Origin: Teichococcus wenyumeiae
GTDB taxonomy: Bacteria > Pseudomonadota > Alphaproteobacteria > Acetobacterales > Acetobacteraceae
Reading direction: 5' to 3'
Assembly (NCBI RefSeq): GCF_003696345.1
Contig: NZ_RFLX01000002.1
Location: 434,001-498,000 of the forward strand
Length of the DNA stretch: 64,000 nucleotides
How positions within the stretch are numbered: the stretch's first letter is position 1; each line of letters begins with the position of its first letter. Of this stretch, positions 8,411 to 16,787 are shown in pieces. Below the pieces are notes generated by a model. That model saw only the letters and a list, made by a program, of their open reading frames with translations, did no database searches and was not told the origin of the DNA. A program made the translations under genes and the position numbers.

Positions 8411-8641
8411 ATGGCGATGCAGCCGGCGGAAATCGAGGCCTATATCAAGGCGGCCCTGCCCGATGCCCAGGTGGTCATCCAGGACCTGGCCGGGGATGGC
8501 GACCATTATGCCGCCTCCGTGGTCTCGGAGGCTTTCCGCGGCAAGTCGCGTGTGCAGCAGCACCAGCTGGTCTATGCCGCCCTGCAGGGCCGCATGGGCG
8601 GTGAGCTGCATGCCCTCGCCCTTCAGACCTCAGCCCCGTAA
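8411..8641 (+). CDS. BolA family protein
   Basis: The 76-residue protein has the BolA/IbaG fold pattern: an N-terminal helix MQPAEIEAYIKAALP, a Gly-Asp-His-Tyr turn, a strand with FRGKSRVQQHQLVYAAL and a short C-terminal strand. BolA proteins bind [2Fe-2S] clusters with CGFS glutaredoxins and act in iron-sulfur trafficking. The next gene, 11 bases downstream, is exactly such a glutaredoxin, supporting this role. ATG 8411 was chosen because homology begins there; an in-frame ATG at 8360 would add 17 unrelated residues. Confidence 0.92.
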   Translation: MAMQPAEIEAYIKAALPDAQVVIQDLAGDGDHYAASVVSEAFRGKSRVQQHQLVYAALQGRMGGELHALALQTSAP

Positions 8642-8652
8642 GGACGCTTGCG

Positions 8653-8991
8653 ATGAGCAACCCCACCTTCGACCGCATCCAGGCCGAGATCACCGAGAAC
8701 CCCGTGGTGCTCTACATGAAGGGCACCCCGGTCTTCCCGCAGTGCGGCTTCTCGGCCCGCTCGGTGCAGGTCCTGTCCCACATGGGCGTGCCCTTCAAGG
8801 GCGTGAACGTGTTGGAGGACCCCGAGATCCGTGAGGGCATCAAGTCCTTCACCAACTGGCCGACCATCCCGCAGCTCTACGTGAAGGGCGAGTTCGTCGG
8901 CGGCTGCGACATCATCATGGAGATGTTCCAGTCCGGCGAGCTGGCGACGCTGCTGGACGAGAAGGGCATCCCCCACCAGGCCGCCGCCTGA
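8653..8991 (+). CDS. grxD: Monothiol (CGFS) glutaredoxin
   Basis: The 112-residue protein contains CGFS at residues 31-34, preceded by YMKGTPVFPQ, and the cis-Pro WPTIPQLYVKGEFVGGCDI segment that binds glutathione. Monothiol glutaredoxins of this class carry a glutathione-ligated [2Fe-2S] cluster and pass it to acceptors, with BolA as partner. AAGGA lies just before the ATG (8640-8644). The bolA-grxD order is conserved in many alphaproteobacteria, often downstream of purL as here. Confidence 0.95.
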   Translation: MSNPTFDRIQAEITENPVVLYMKGTPVFPQCGFSARSVQVLSHMGVPFKGVNVLEDPEIREGIKSFTNWPTIPQLYVKGEFVGGCDIIMEMFQSGELATLLDEKGIPHQAAA

Positions 8992-9088
8992 TGCTTCCCG
9001 GGGGGTGGTCCGCTGCCCCCCGACGGCCGCCGCCAACCCTGGCGGCCCTGATGCGTTGCCGAGGCAATTGGCCCGAGGCGCGCATCCC

Positions 9089-9868
9089 ATGACCAGCAAC
9101 AATCTCCGCACCATCCTCAACCTCGTGCTGCCGATCCTGCAGCCGGTGATCGGGGCCCTGGCGCCGGTCTTCGGCATCGGCATGACGATGCAGGAGATGT
9201 CGGCCGGGTCCGAGACTCCCATCACTCCCTCTGGCTATGCCTTCTCCATCTGGGGCGTGATCTTCACGCTCGCCATCGCCTGGGGCATCTGGCAGGCATT
9301 GCCGGCGGGGCGGGACAGCGTGGCGGCGCGGCGGTTGGGCTGGCCGCTGGCGGGGGCCTTCGCCTGCTCCAACCTCTGGATGCTGCTCTCGCAGCTCACG
9401 GGCAATGGCTGGCACCTGGTGGTGGTCATCCTGGCGCTGCTGGCCTGCGTGCTGGCCGCCTTCTTCATCGCCCGCGCCGAGCCCGGCCAGGGCTGGGTGG
9501 ATACCTGGATCATCTACCCCCTCACCGGCCTTTTCGCCGGCTGGGTCTCGGCGGCCACCTTCGTCAATATCGCCAGCGCGGCGGTGCTCTCCGGCGTCAT
9601 CCGCAATGAGGGGATGACCGGCAGCCTCGCCGCCATCCTGATCCTGCTGGCCGCCGCCGGGGTGGCGCTAGGCGTGCTCTGGACCGCACATGGCGCGCCC
9701 TGGTACGCGGCCGCCTTCGCCTGGGCGCTGCTGGGCATCATCGCCGCCAATACGGTGGACCGTGACCTGAATCTGCTGGTGGCGGCGGTCGCGGCGGTGC
9801 TGCTGGTGCTGGTGGCGGCCCTCTCCTGGCAGCGCTCGCGCATGCGGCGCCACCGCCTGCCGGTCTGA
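9089..9868 (+). CDS. TspO/MBR-like integral membrane protein
   Basis: The 259-residue protein is largely hydrophobic, with several transmembrane segments. The segment ITPSGYAFSIWGVIFTLAIA followed by WQALP, and later LTGLFAGWVSAATFVN, match the tryptophan-rich pattern of the extended TspO/MBR-related family. Those proteins bind porphyrins or lipids in membranes, but the longer members like this are of unknown role. The start at 9089 (MTSNNLRTIL) begins at the first hydrophobic segment; upstream in-frame codons are low quality. The tail is basic (RSRMRRHR), so probably cytosolic. Confidence 0.7.
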   Translation: MTSNNLRTILNLVLPILQPVIGALAPVFGIGMTMQEMSAGSETPITPSGYAFSIWGVIFTLAIAWGIWQALPAGRDSVAARRLGWPLAGAFACSNLWMLLSQLTGNGWHLVVVILALLACVLAAFFIARAEPGQGWVDTWIIYPLTGLFAGWVSAATFVNIASAAVLSGVIRNEGMTGSLAAILILLAAAGVALGVLWTAHGAPWYAAAFAWALLGIIAANTVDRDLNLLVAAVAAVLLVLVAALSWQRSRMRRHRLPV

Positions 9869-9983
9869 TGCGGGCGTCACAGGCCCCTCAAGGCCGTGGC
9901 GTAAAAAACCCTCGGCCCAGCCCGATCATTTGGGCGTTCCGCGCGTTACTTCAGCCATCACCATGCGCAAGGCTTGAGCCTCC

Positions 9984-12053
9984 ATGCCGGACACGCCGTC
10001 CCGCCAGCCACCAGCCAACACCGCCACGGCCTCCGCTTCCGGCATCTCTCCCATCGCGCCCCTTGGGCGGGGCACGGCCAAGGTGATACCGCCCGCCATG
10101 CCCGACACCCGCAGCCTGACGACGCTGGCGGGCGCCGTGGTTATCGTCGCCGGCCTCTACCTGGGCCGGGACGTGCTGATCCCAGTGACGCTCGCCTTCC
10201 TGCTCTCCCTGGTGCTGTCGCCGCTGATCCGCCTGCTGCGGCGGACGCGACTGGGGCGGGTGCCCTCGGTGATCCTGGCGGTCTTCATCGCCCTGGGAGT
10301 GCTGCTTTCCATCGGCGGCATCATCGGCAACCAACTGGCCGAGCTGGCCGACGACCTGCCGCGCTACCAGTCCACCATCAGTCGCAAGCTCGACACGCTG
10401 CAAAACATGACCATCGGCCGCCTCAATTCCGTGGTGGACCGCGCCGGTCAGGACTTCCGGCAGAAGCCGCCGCCGACCACCCAGCCGGCCGTGCCCAGCG
10501 TCCGGCCAGAGCCGAGCCAGCCCGTGGCACCCCTGCCGGTGGAGGTGCACCAGCCGCAGCCCACGCCGCTGGAGATGGTGAAGACCTATCTCTCCCCGGT
10601 GCTGAGCCCGCTGGCGCATATCGGCATCATCCTGATCGTCACGATCTTCGTGCTGCTGCAGCGGGAGGATCTGCGCGACCGGCTGATCCGCCTCTTCGGC
10701 TCCAGCGACCTGCATCGCACCACGGTGGCGATGGACGACGCCGCCTACCGCCTCAGCCGCTATTTTCTGACCCAGGTGGCCATCAACGCCGCCTTTGGCT
10801 GCATCATCGCCCTGGGCCTGATGATCATTGGCCTACCCAGCCCCATCCTCTGGGGCATCCTGGCCGGCCTGCTGCGCTTCGTGCCCTATGTCGGCGCCAT
10901 CCTGGGTGCCGTGCTGCCGGTGGCCCTGGCCGCCGCGGTGGACCCGGGCTGGTCCATGATGATCTGGACCGCCGCCCTCTTCCTCGCGATCGAGCCGGTG
11001 ATCGGCCATATCATTGAGCCGCTGGCCTATGGCCATTCCACCGGCATGTCGCCGGTCTCGGTGGTGCTGGCGGCGATCTTTTGGAGCTGGATCTGGGGCC
11101 CGATCGGCCTACTGCTCTCCACCCCGCTGACGCTGTGCCTCGTGGTGCTGGGGCGCCATATCGACCGGCTGGAGTTCCTCGACGTCATCCTGGGCGACCG
11201 CCCGGCCCTGACACCGGTGGAGAATTTCTACCAGCGCACCCTCGCCGGCGACCCGGACGAGGCGCAGGAACAGGCGGAGCTGCTGCTCAAGGACCGCTCC
11301 CTCTGCTCCTATTACGACGAGGTGGCGGTGAAGGGCCTGCACCTGGCCGCCGCCGATGTGCGCCGCGGCGTGGTGACGCCGCAGCAGCTGGAGCGCATCC
11401 GCGAAGCGGTGGCCGACCTGCTGGAGGGCCTGCAGGACTATACCGATGTGGAGCCCCCGGCCCCCACCCCGCCGCAGGGCGCCAGCCGCATGCTGCGCCT
11501 TTCCAATGCCGAGCAGAAGCTGCCGCGCGAGCCCGGCGCCAAGCTGCCCGAGCCGGAGGAAATCCCCGAAGCCTGGCGGCGAGAGGGCGCCATCCTCTGC
11601 ATCGCCGGGCGCGGGCCGCTGGACGAGATCTCGGCCATGCTGCTGGCGCAGATCCTGCGCAAGCATGGCCTGGGTGCGCGGGTGGTGCCGCACCAGGCGG
11701 CCTCCCGCCGGGAGATCGGCACGCTGGATATGACCGGGGTGCGCATGGTCTGCGTCTGCTCGGTGGAGTTGCAGGGCACCCCCTCCAGGCTGCGTTACCT
11801 GCTGCAGCGGCTGCACCGCCGCGCGCCAGAGTTGCCGATGCTGGCTGGTATCTGGCAGGATGATGACCCCGCGTTGCGGGACGAGGAACTGCGCCGCACC
11901 CTGGGGGCGCGCTTCCTGGTTTCCTCGCTGCGCGATGCCGTGCTTGCCTGTGCCAGCGTGGCTCGGGAAGAATTTCCGTCGAATGAGCCTACGCCGCCCG
12001 CTTCGGGCGACAGCCCCGCAATGCCTGCAGGAGCTGTGGCGCGCCGTGCCTGA
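9984..12053 (+). CDS. AI-2E/PerM family transporter with long C-terminal extension
   Basis: Residues about 45-400 match the AI-2E exporter (PerM/TqsA) family: paired N-terminal helices (VIVAGLYLGRDVLIPVTLAF), a large Pro-rich periplasmic-type insertion near residues 155-195, and the PYVGAILGAVLP and EPLAYGHSTGMSPVS signatures. Unusually, about 280 further residues follow, soluble in character, with repeated hydrophobic/Rossmann-like strands (GAILCIAGRGPLDEIS, VRMVCVCSVEL). I do not recognise that domain. Substrate is unknown; many family members are not AI-2 exporters. ATG 10098 (MPDTRSLTTLAGAV) is an alternative start with AAGGTGAT upstream. Confidence 0.82.
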   Translation: MPDTPSRQPPANTATASASGISPIAPLGRGTAKVIPPAMPDTRSLTTLAGAVVIVAGLYLGRDVLIPVTLAFLLSLVLSPLIRLLRRTRLGRVPSVILAVFIALGVLLSIGGIIGNQLAELADDLPRYQSTISRKLDTLQNMTIGRLNSVVDRAGQDFRQKPPPTTQPAVPSVRPEPSQPVAPLPVEVHQPQPTPLEMVKTYLSPVLSPLAHIGIILIVTIFVLLQREDLRDRLIRLFGSSDLHRTTVAMDDAAYRLSRYFLTQVAINAAFGCIIALGLMIIGLPSPILWGILAGLLRFVPYVGAILGAVLPVALAAAVDPGWSMMIWTAALFLAIEPVIGHIIEPLAYGHSTGMSPVSVVLAAIFWSWIWGPIGLLLSTPLTLCLVVLGRHIDRLEFLDVILGDRPALTPVENFYQRTLAGDPDEAQEQAELLLKDRSLCSYYDEVAVKGLHLAAADVRRGVVTPQQLERIREAVADLLEGLQDYTDVEPPAPTPPQGASRMLRLSNAEQKLPREPGAKLPEPEEIPEAWRREGAILCIAGRGPLDEISAMLLAQILRKHGLGARVVPHQAASRREIGTLDMTGVRMVCVCSVELQGTPSRLRYLLQRLHRRAPELPMLAGIWQDDDPALRDEELRRTLGARFLVSSLRDAVLACASVAREEFPSNEPTPPASGDSPAMPAGAVARRA

Positions 12054-12089
12054 GCCATCTCACGACAATCTGACGAGAAGGACACAGCA

Positions 12090-12623
12090 ATGGCCGATCT
12101 GATCGTGGTGGGCTTCGATAAGCCCGATGAAGCGGACAAGGTGCTGCTGCGGCTGGCGCAACTGCGACGTGAATACCTGATCGACCTTGAGGATGCCGTG
12201 GTCGTGGTCCGCGACGAAAGCGGCAAACTGCACATGAAGCAAAGCTTCAACCTGACGGCCATCGGTGCCACCTCTGGTCTGACATCCGGCGGCCTCTGGG
12301 GCGCGTTGGTGGGGCTGCTGTTCCTGAACCCGCTGGCAGGCTTCGTGATCGGTGGCGCCATTGGGGCCGGCACGGGCGCGATCTCCGGCTCGCTGATGGA
12401 TTACGGCATAGACGACAACTTCATCAAATCGCTGGGCGAGACCATCCCGGCCAATTCCTCGGCGCTCTTCGTGCTGGTGCGCAAGGCGCAGCCGGAGAAG
12501 GTGCTGGCGGAATTCTCCGGCCTCAAGGGCAAGGTGCTGCGGACCTCGCTTTCGCCCGAGCAGGAGAAGCGGCTGCAGGAAGCGCTCTCTGCCGGCGGGG
12601 CTGTGACCGCCAGCTCCAGCTAA
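12090..12623 (+). CDS. DUF1269 domain membrane-associated protein
   Basis: The 177-residue protein opens MADLIVVGFDKPDEADKV, then LEDAVVVVRDESGK, and has a central glycine-rich hydrophobic segment (residues about 62-105, two short helices). This is the DUF1269 layout. Function is unknown; members are often stress-associated. GAAGGA lies 12-7 bases before the ATG. It follows the transporter by 36 bases and may be co-transcribed. Its stop overlaps the stop of the convergent helicase-like gene by two bases. Confidence 0.85.
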   Translation: MADLIVVGFDKPDEADKVLLRLAQLRREYLIDLEDAVVVVRDESGKLHMKQSFNLTAIGATSGLTSGGLWGALVGLLFLNPLAGFVIGGAIGAGTGAISGSLMDYGIDDNFIKSLGETIPANSSALFVLVRKAQPEKVLAEFSGLKGKVLRTSLSPEQEKRLQEALSAGGAVTASSS

Positions 12624-14614
12624 AGCAGCAGGGGCGGCAACGCCGGCGCTGCCTCATCCCGCCACATCTCCAGCGGCCGCGCACCGCAGGCGAGGAGATG
12701 GGCGGCAATGGCATCGAATTCGGTGGCAGGGCGGGTGCGGTCGGCATCCTCCCCCGGCGGCACCCAGAGCACGGTCTCATAGCGCCCCCGTGTCATCAGA
12801 ACGCGATAGGTGTTGCGGATGAAGAGCTTCTCTTCCTCCTTCTGCACCAGGTTCCAGCGCGTGCCGGCAAAGGCCCGGGCCTGCCAGCCGGCGCCGCTCC
12901 GGATGAAATCGCCGCCCCAGGCCAGGCCCACGAGATCAAGTTCCAGGCCTTGGCAGGCATATTCGGTGGCGCAGACTTCCAGGGCATCCGAAGCCCTGAC
13001 ATCGGGCCAGCGGTCCAGAAACCACCGTACCGCTTCGTCCGGCCCATGCAGCACATGGCCAAGCCCATCCGCGCGCAGCCGCCGGGCGCCGGAGGAACAT
13101 ACCAGGCCCGCCCGCCGCAGCCCCCGCGCCATGCGGCGTAACGCTGCCCTTGCCGCGGCCAGATCGCGCGTCACGTAGAAAGGCAGATCCGCCGAGGCCG
13201 CGATCTCCACAGCCGCTGCGGGACGGTCGGACAGGACCGCATCCACCCAGGCGGCCCCGGCGGTGTCACGCACAGAGCGGATCGGCACTGTCAGGTCCAA
13301 GGCTGGTTCCAGCTTGAGCCAAGGTGGTGCCGGAGAGCGGGCGAGCTGTTGCGCTGGCTCAGTAGCATCCAGCACGCGCGGGGCTGCCACAGCCTGCCAT
13401 GCCCCTCCCGAGGCTGCGATGACACGGCCCCATTCCGCCAGGCCGGCCTCACCCGTGTTGATCTCCTGCCCATTGCCGACCAGGGCGACGATCACCGCCC
13501 AACCCGGCAGGCGCGACATGATCTCCAGCATATGCGCGGGCTCGGAAACACTGAGCACGGATTGCCGGCGCTGCGTGTCTCGCGTCGCCTGCGCGGCATC
13601 CCAAGCGCGCTGCGCTTCATCAAAGACAACCAGATGCTCTGGTGGCGGGGCGGCGTTTCCCGCATGGGCTTCCAGAAAGCGGTGCACATTCTGCAGGAAG
13701 CCCCGCCCCTGCCGCGCCGGCTGACGGCGGCCCTGACTTGCCCGCGCATCTCTCGCCAAGGCTTCCCGCAACACCGCGACCAGGGGTGCATTGCCGGTCA
13801 GGAAGGCGGCGTTGGTCTCGTCCTCTCCAAAAACCACGTTGAGGCCGCACAAGGTCTTGCCGGCGCCGGGAATGCCGGTGACGAAGACCACGTACCGCCG
13901 CCCTGCCTCCCGTGCCTCGGCCACGGCATGACGGATGGCGGCGGTGGTGCGGGTGAGATTGGCGGTATCGGCGCGGGCCGCCGCGATGTCCTCGACACCA
14001 TGACGGGCAAACATCAGCCTGGCGGCATCAATGATGCCAGGTACAGGCCGGTAAGCCGCATCAGCCCAGGCTTCGCCATCGAGCGGTGGGGTCGTGATCA
14101 TGAAATGCTGCTGCGCCTGCGCCACCAAGTCCGGCAGGGTTGTGGCGCTGGCCCGCAGCACCGGGGTCACGCCCGGCAGCGGCAGCGGCCAGTCATTTCG
14201 TGGTGGTGGCGCGTGGGTAGCGACCAGCACCGGAACAATGGGATGCGCCCGGCTGCCCGCATGGAAGTCGCGCAGGTCGAGGGCATAGTCCTCCGTCTGG
14301 CGCAGATCCTCAGCATGGAAGGATCTGGCGCCGTGCTTGAACTCCAGCACCAGAATGGCGCGGTCGGTCAGCAGCACCGCATCGATGCGGCGCTCCAGCC
14401 GAAGCAGGTCGTATTCCAGCAGGACGTGCCAGTGCTCGCCGCCCGGATGCATGACGGCCTGCCGCAGGCTGCGCAAACTGGCGGTCCAGGAATCGATCTG
14501 TTCTGGCTCCACACCGCGAAAGCGACGGGATTGAGTGACGGCCAGTTTCGCCGCCAGATCCTCGGGCGCGACCGCGCGAAGCTCCTGCCCGGTGCATGCC
14601 AGCCAGGCTCTCAT
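12620..14614 (-). CDS. DUF2075 helicase-like ATPase with nuclease-like N-terminal domain
   Basis: The 664-residue protein has a superfamily 1-type ATPase core: GIPGAGKT (247-254) Walker A, VVFDEAQR with Asp332-Glu333, and VGNGQEI (379-385), followed by ATEYACQGLELD and NTYRVLMTRGR near the C-terminus. This is the DUF2075/schlafen-3-like helicase family. The N-terminal 130 residues contain RRIDAVLL and AILVLEFK (Asp78, Glu91, Lys93), an arrangement like the restriction-endonuclease fold of NERD-type domains, so a nuclease-helicase fusion is plausible. Such genes are frequent in mobile and defence loci. Its start overlaps the EamA stop (ATGA), suggesting coupling. Confidence 0.83.
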   Translation of the reverse strand: MRAWLACTGQELRAVAPEDLAAKLAVTQSRRFRGVEPEQIDSWTASLRSLRQAVMHPGGEHWHVLLEYDLLRLERRIDAVLLTDRAILVLEFKHGARSFHAEDLRQTEDYALDLRDFHAGSRAHPIVPVLVATHAPPPRNDWPLPLPGVTPVLRASATTLPDLVAQAQQHFMITTPPLDGEAWADAAYRPVPGIIDAARLMFARHGVEDIAAARADTANLTRTTAAIRHAVAEAREAGRRYVVFVTGIPGAGKTLCGLNVVFGEDETNAAFLTGNAPLVAVLREALARDARASQGRRQPARQGRGFLQNVHRFLEAHAGNAAPPPEHLVVFDEAQRAWDAAQATRDTQRRQSVLSVSEPAHMLEIMSRLPGWAVIVALVGNGQEINTGEAGLAEWGRVIAASGGAWQAVAAPRVLDATEPAQQLARSPAPPWLKLEPALDLTVPIRSVRDTAGAAWVDAVLSDRPAAAVEIAASADLPFYVTRDLAAARAALRRMARGLRRAGLVCSSGARRLRADGLGHVLHGPDEAVRWFLDRWPDVRASDALEVCATEYACQGLELDLVGLAWGGDFIRSGAGWQARAFAGTRWNLVQKEEEKLFIRNTYRVLMTRGRYETVLWVPPGEDADRTRPATEFDAIAAHLLACGARPLEMWRDEAAPALPPLLL

Positions 14615-15486
14615 CCGCGACGCTTCTCCGGCCAGGTTGCGAGTCCGATGCTGGCCAGCATCAGTGCCAGCCCGAGCAGATGAAAGCGGGAAAAATGCTC
14701 GCCCAACACCAGCACCGCCAGCACGGCGGAGGTCGCCGGCAGGAAGGTAGTGAAGATCCCGGCGACACCGGCGGGAGCGCGCAGCAGCCCGGCATACCAG
14801 AGCAGCAGGCAGAGCACGCTGGCGGTGACGCTGTGGAAGACCAGCAGGCCGGCGATGGTGGGGTCCGCCAGCGCCGCCGCCGCGCCCAGCACGGGCAGGC
14901 AGAAGGGCAGCAGCATGGCGGCCGAGAAGAACTGCATCCAGAAGGAGGCCGTCACCACCGGCAGATGGCCGGAGAGGCGCTTGGCCAGCAGCACATAGGC
15001 GCCTTCACCGCACACGGCGACAAAGATCAGGGCATTGCCCAGCAGACTGCCGCCGGAGGAGGTTTCGGTGCGGGCCAGGGTGATGGCGGCCATGCCGCCC
15101 ACCGCCAGCGCCGCCGCGCCCCATTGGCGGGGCGCCAGCCGCTCCCGCAGCCAGAGCGCGGAGCCGAGGGCGATGACCGCCGGCAGGGTGGCCAGCACCA
15201 GGCCCGCTTCCAGCGCCGTGGTGAAGCGCAGGCCGGTCAGCAGCGCCGCGTTGTAGAGCAGCGTGCCCAGCGCCGCCTGCAAGGCCAGGTTGCGCAAGGC
15301 GGCCGGGGATGGCCGCACCCGGCCTTCCCGCAGCCGCGCCAGGGGCCAGAGGATGGCGCAGGCCAGCAGGCAGCGCAGGCCGACGATCAGGGCGATGGGC
15401 AGCGCATTGGCCAGCAGCTTGGCCACCGCCACATTGGCCCCCACCAGCGCCATGGAACTGGCGAGCTGGGCATAGGCTGTCAGCAT
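14611..15486 (-). CDS. EamA/DMT family permease
   Basis: The 291-residue protein has about ten hydrophobic segments in two EamA halves, each beginning with a small-residue-rich helix (SSMALVGANVAVAKLLANAL; GGSLLGNALIFVAVCGEGAY) and ending with a conserved PLL/PAT-type turn. DMT permeases export amino acids, nucleotides or drugs; the substrate cannot be inferred. Residues at the extreme C-terminus are basic. It overlaps the downstream DUF2075 gene by four bases and lies downstream of a terminator cassette, so it probably has its own promoter. Confidence 0.9.
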   Translation of the reverse strand: MLTAYAQLASSMALVGANVAVAKLLANALPIALIVGLRCLLACAILWPLARLREGRVRPSPAALRNLALQAALGTLLYNAALLTGLRFTTALEAGLVLATLPAVIALGSALWLRERLAPRQWGAAALAVGGMAAITLARTETSSGGSLLGNALIFVAVCGEGAYVLLAKRLSGHLPVVTASFWMQFFSAAMLLPFCLPVLGAAAALADPTIAGLLVFHSVTASVLCLLLWYAGLLRAPAGVAGIFTTFLPATSAVLAVLVLGEHFSRFHLLGLALMLASIGLATWPEKRRG

Positions 15487-15567
15487 CTGGCGGTCCCTGG
15501 CAGTTCCGCCCGATCCGGCCTGGGGCGCTTCACTTTCGGCACGGCGTCAGCAGCCCCGCATTCCTGG

Positions 15568-15615
15568 ACTCGAAGAAAAAAGAAGGGGGTCTGGGGGAAT
15601 TCATTCCCCCGGCCT
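15568..15615 (-). terminator. Terminator cassette, copy 1 (after the DUF482 gene)
   Basis: Read on the minus strand it starts directly at the base after the DUF482 stop: a stem GGGGGAA/TTCCCCC with a TGAA loop, then ACCCCC and a T-rich tract with a run of six T, ending in TTCGAGT. The same 48-bp sequence recurs at 27554-27602 and 28076-28123. It works as an intrinsic terminator by structure; conservation outside the hairpin is what makes it a repeat. Confidence 0.75.
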
Positions 15616-16767
15616 TCAATCTCCTTCCTGCCGGAAAGGCGAGAGGCTGGCCAGTTCCGCCATATGCTCCAGCATGGCGGGCCGTTCCTGTTCCAGGAAT
15701 TCCGCCACCGCGCGCCGCAGCCCGCCATGGGGAATGAAATGCGCGGAATAGGTGGGCGAAGGCAGGTAGCCGCGCTGGATCTTGTGCTCGCCCTGGGCGC
15801 CGGCCTCGACGCGGGACAGGCCATGGGCGATGGCGAAGTCAATGGCCTGGTAATAGCACAGCTCGAAATGCAGGAAGGGCGCCTCCACCAGCGCGCCCCA
15901 GTTGCGGCCGTAGAGGGCATCCTTGCCCATCAGGTTCAGGGCGCCGGCCACGGGCTCGCCGTCACGTTCCGCCACCATCAGCACCACGCGGTCGCCCAGG
16001 CGCTCGGCCAGCAGGGGCCAGAAGCGGGCGGTCAGGTAGGCGCTGCCCCATTTCCGGTCCACGGTGTCCATGTAGCACTTGTGGAAGGTCTTCCAGTGCC
16101 GCGGCGTGATCTCGGCGCCGCGCAGGGCGCGGAAGGTCAGGCCGGCGGATTGGGCGTCCCGCCGCTCCCGCCGGATCTGCTTGCGCTTGCGGGAGGACAG
16201 GGCGGCGAGGAAGCCCTCGAAATCGGCATAGCCGTTGTTGTGCCAATGGAACTGGGTGCCGAGGCGGCGCAGCCAGCCGGCCTCGCCCAGGGTGTTCCAC
16301 TCGGCCTCGGTGCAGAAGGTGACATGGCAGGAGGAAAGGTCGAGCGCCTCGGTCGCCTGCGCCAGCGCGCCGGCCAGGGCGGATTGGGGGATGCCGTCGC
16401 GCACCAGCAGCCGGGGGCCAGGCACCGGGCTGAAGGGCGAGGCCACCTGGAGCTTGGGGTAGTAGCGGCCCCCCGCGCGCTCGAAGGCATTGGCCCAGGC
16501 GTGGTCGAAGACATACTCGCCGTAGGAATGCCCCTTGGCATAGGCGGGGGCGACGGCCACCAGCCTGCCCGCCGGGTCCCGCAGCGCGGCGTGCTGCGGC
16601 AACCACCCGGTGCGGGCGCTGGCGGAGCCGGATTCCTCCAGGGCCAGCAGGAAGGCATGGCTGACGAAGGGGTTGCCGTCGCCGGCACAGGCATCCCACT
16701 CCGGGGCCGCGATCTCGGCGATCGCCGGATGCAGCCGCAGGGTCAGCTCGGTCTGATTGTCTGCCAT
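15616..16767 (-). CDS. GNAT family acyltransferase, DUF482 (FemAB-like)
   Basis: The 383-residue protein matches the COG3146/DUF482 layout: an N-terminal NPFVSHAFLLALEES, PAYAKGHSYGEYVFDHAWA, a basic KRKQIRRERR segment, then DRKWGSAYL and GRNWGA. It is a two-lobed GNAT/FemX-like fold thought to transfer aminoacyl or acyl groups; the actual substrate is unknown. It is 20 bases downstream of ycjF on the same strand, so it is possibly the last gene of that transcript, and its 3' end is closed by terminator cassette copy 1. Confidence 0.88.
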   Translation of the reverse strand: MADNQTELTLRLHPAIAEIAAPEWDACAGDGNPFVSHAFLLALEESGSASARTGWLPQHAALRDPAGRLVAVAPAYAKGHSYGEYVFDHAWANAFERAGGRYYPKLQVASPFSPVPGPRLLVRDGIPQSALAGALAQATEALDLSSCHVTFCTEAEWNTLGEAGWLRRLGTQFHWHNNGYADFEGFLAALSSRKRKQIRRERRDAQSAGLTFRALRGAEITPRHWKTFHKCYMDTVDRKWGSAYLTARFWPLLAERLGDRVVLMVAERDGEPVAGALNLMGKDALYGRNWGALVEAPFLHFELCYYQAIDFAIAHGLSRVEAGAQGEHKIQRGYLPSPTYSAHFIPHGGLRRAVAEFLEQERPAMLEHMAELASLSPFRQEGD

Positions 16768-16787
16768 GGCAACAGAGATATGGCAGC

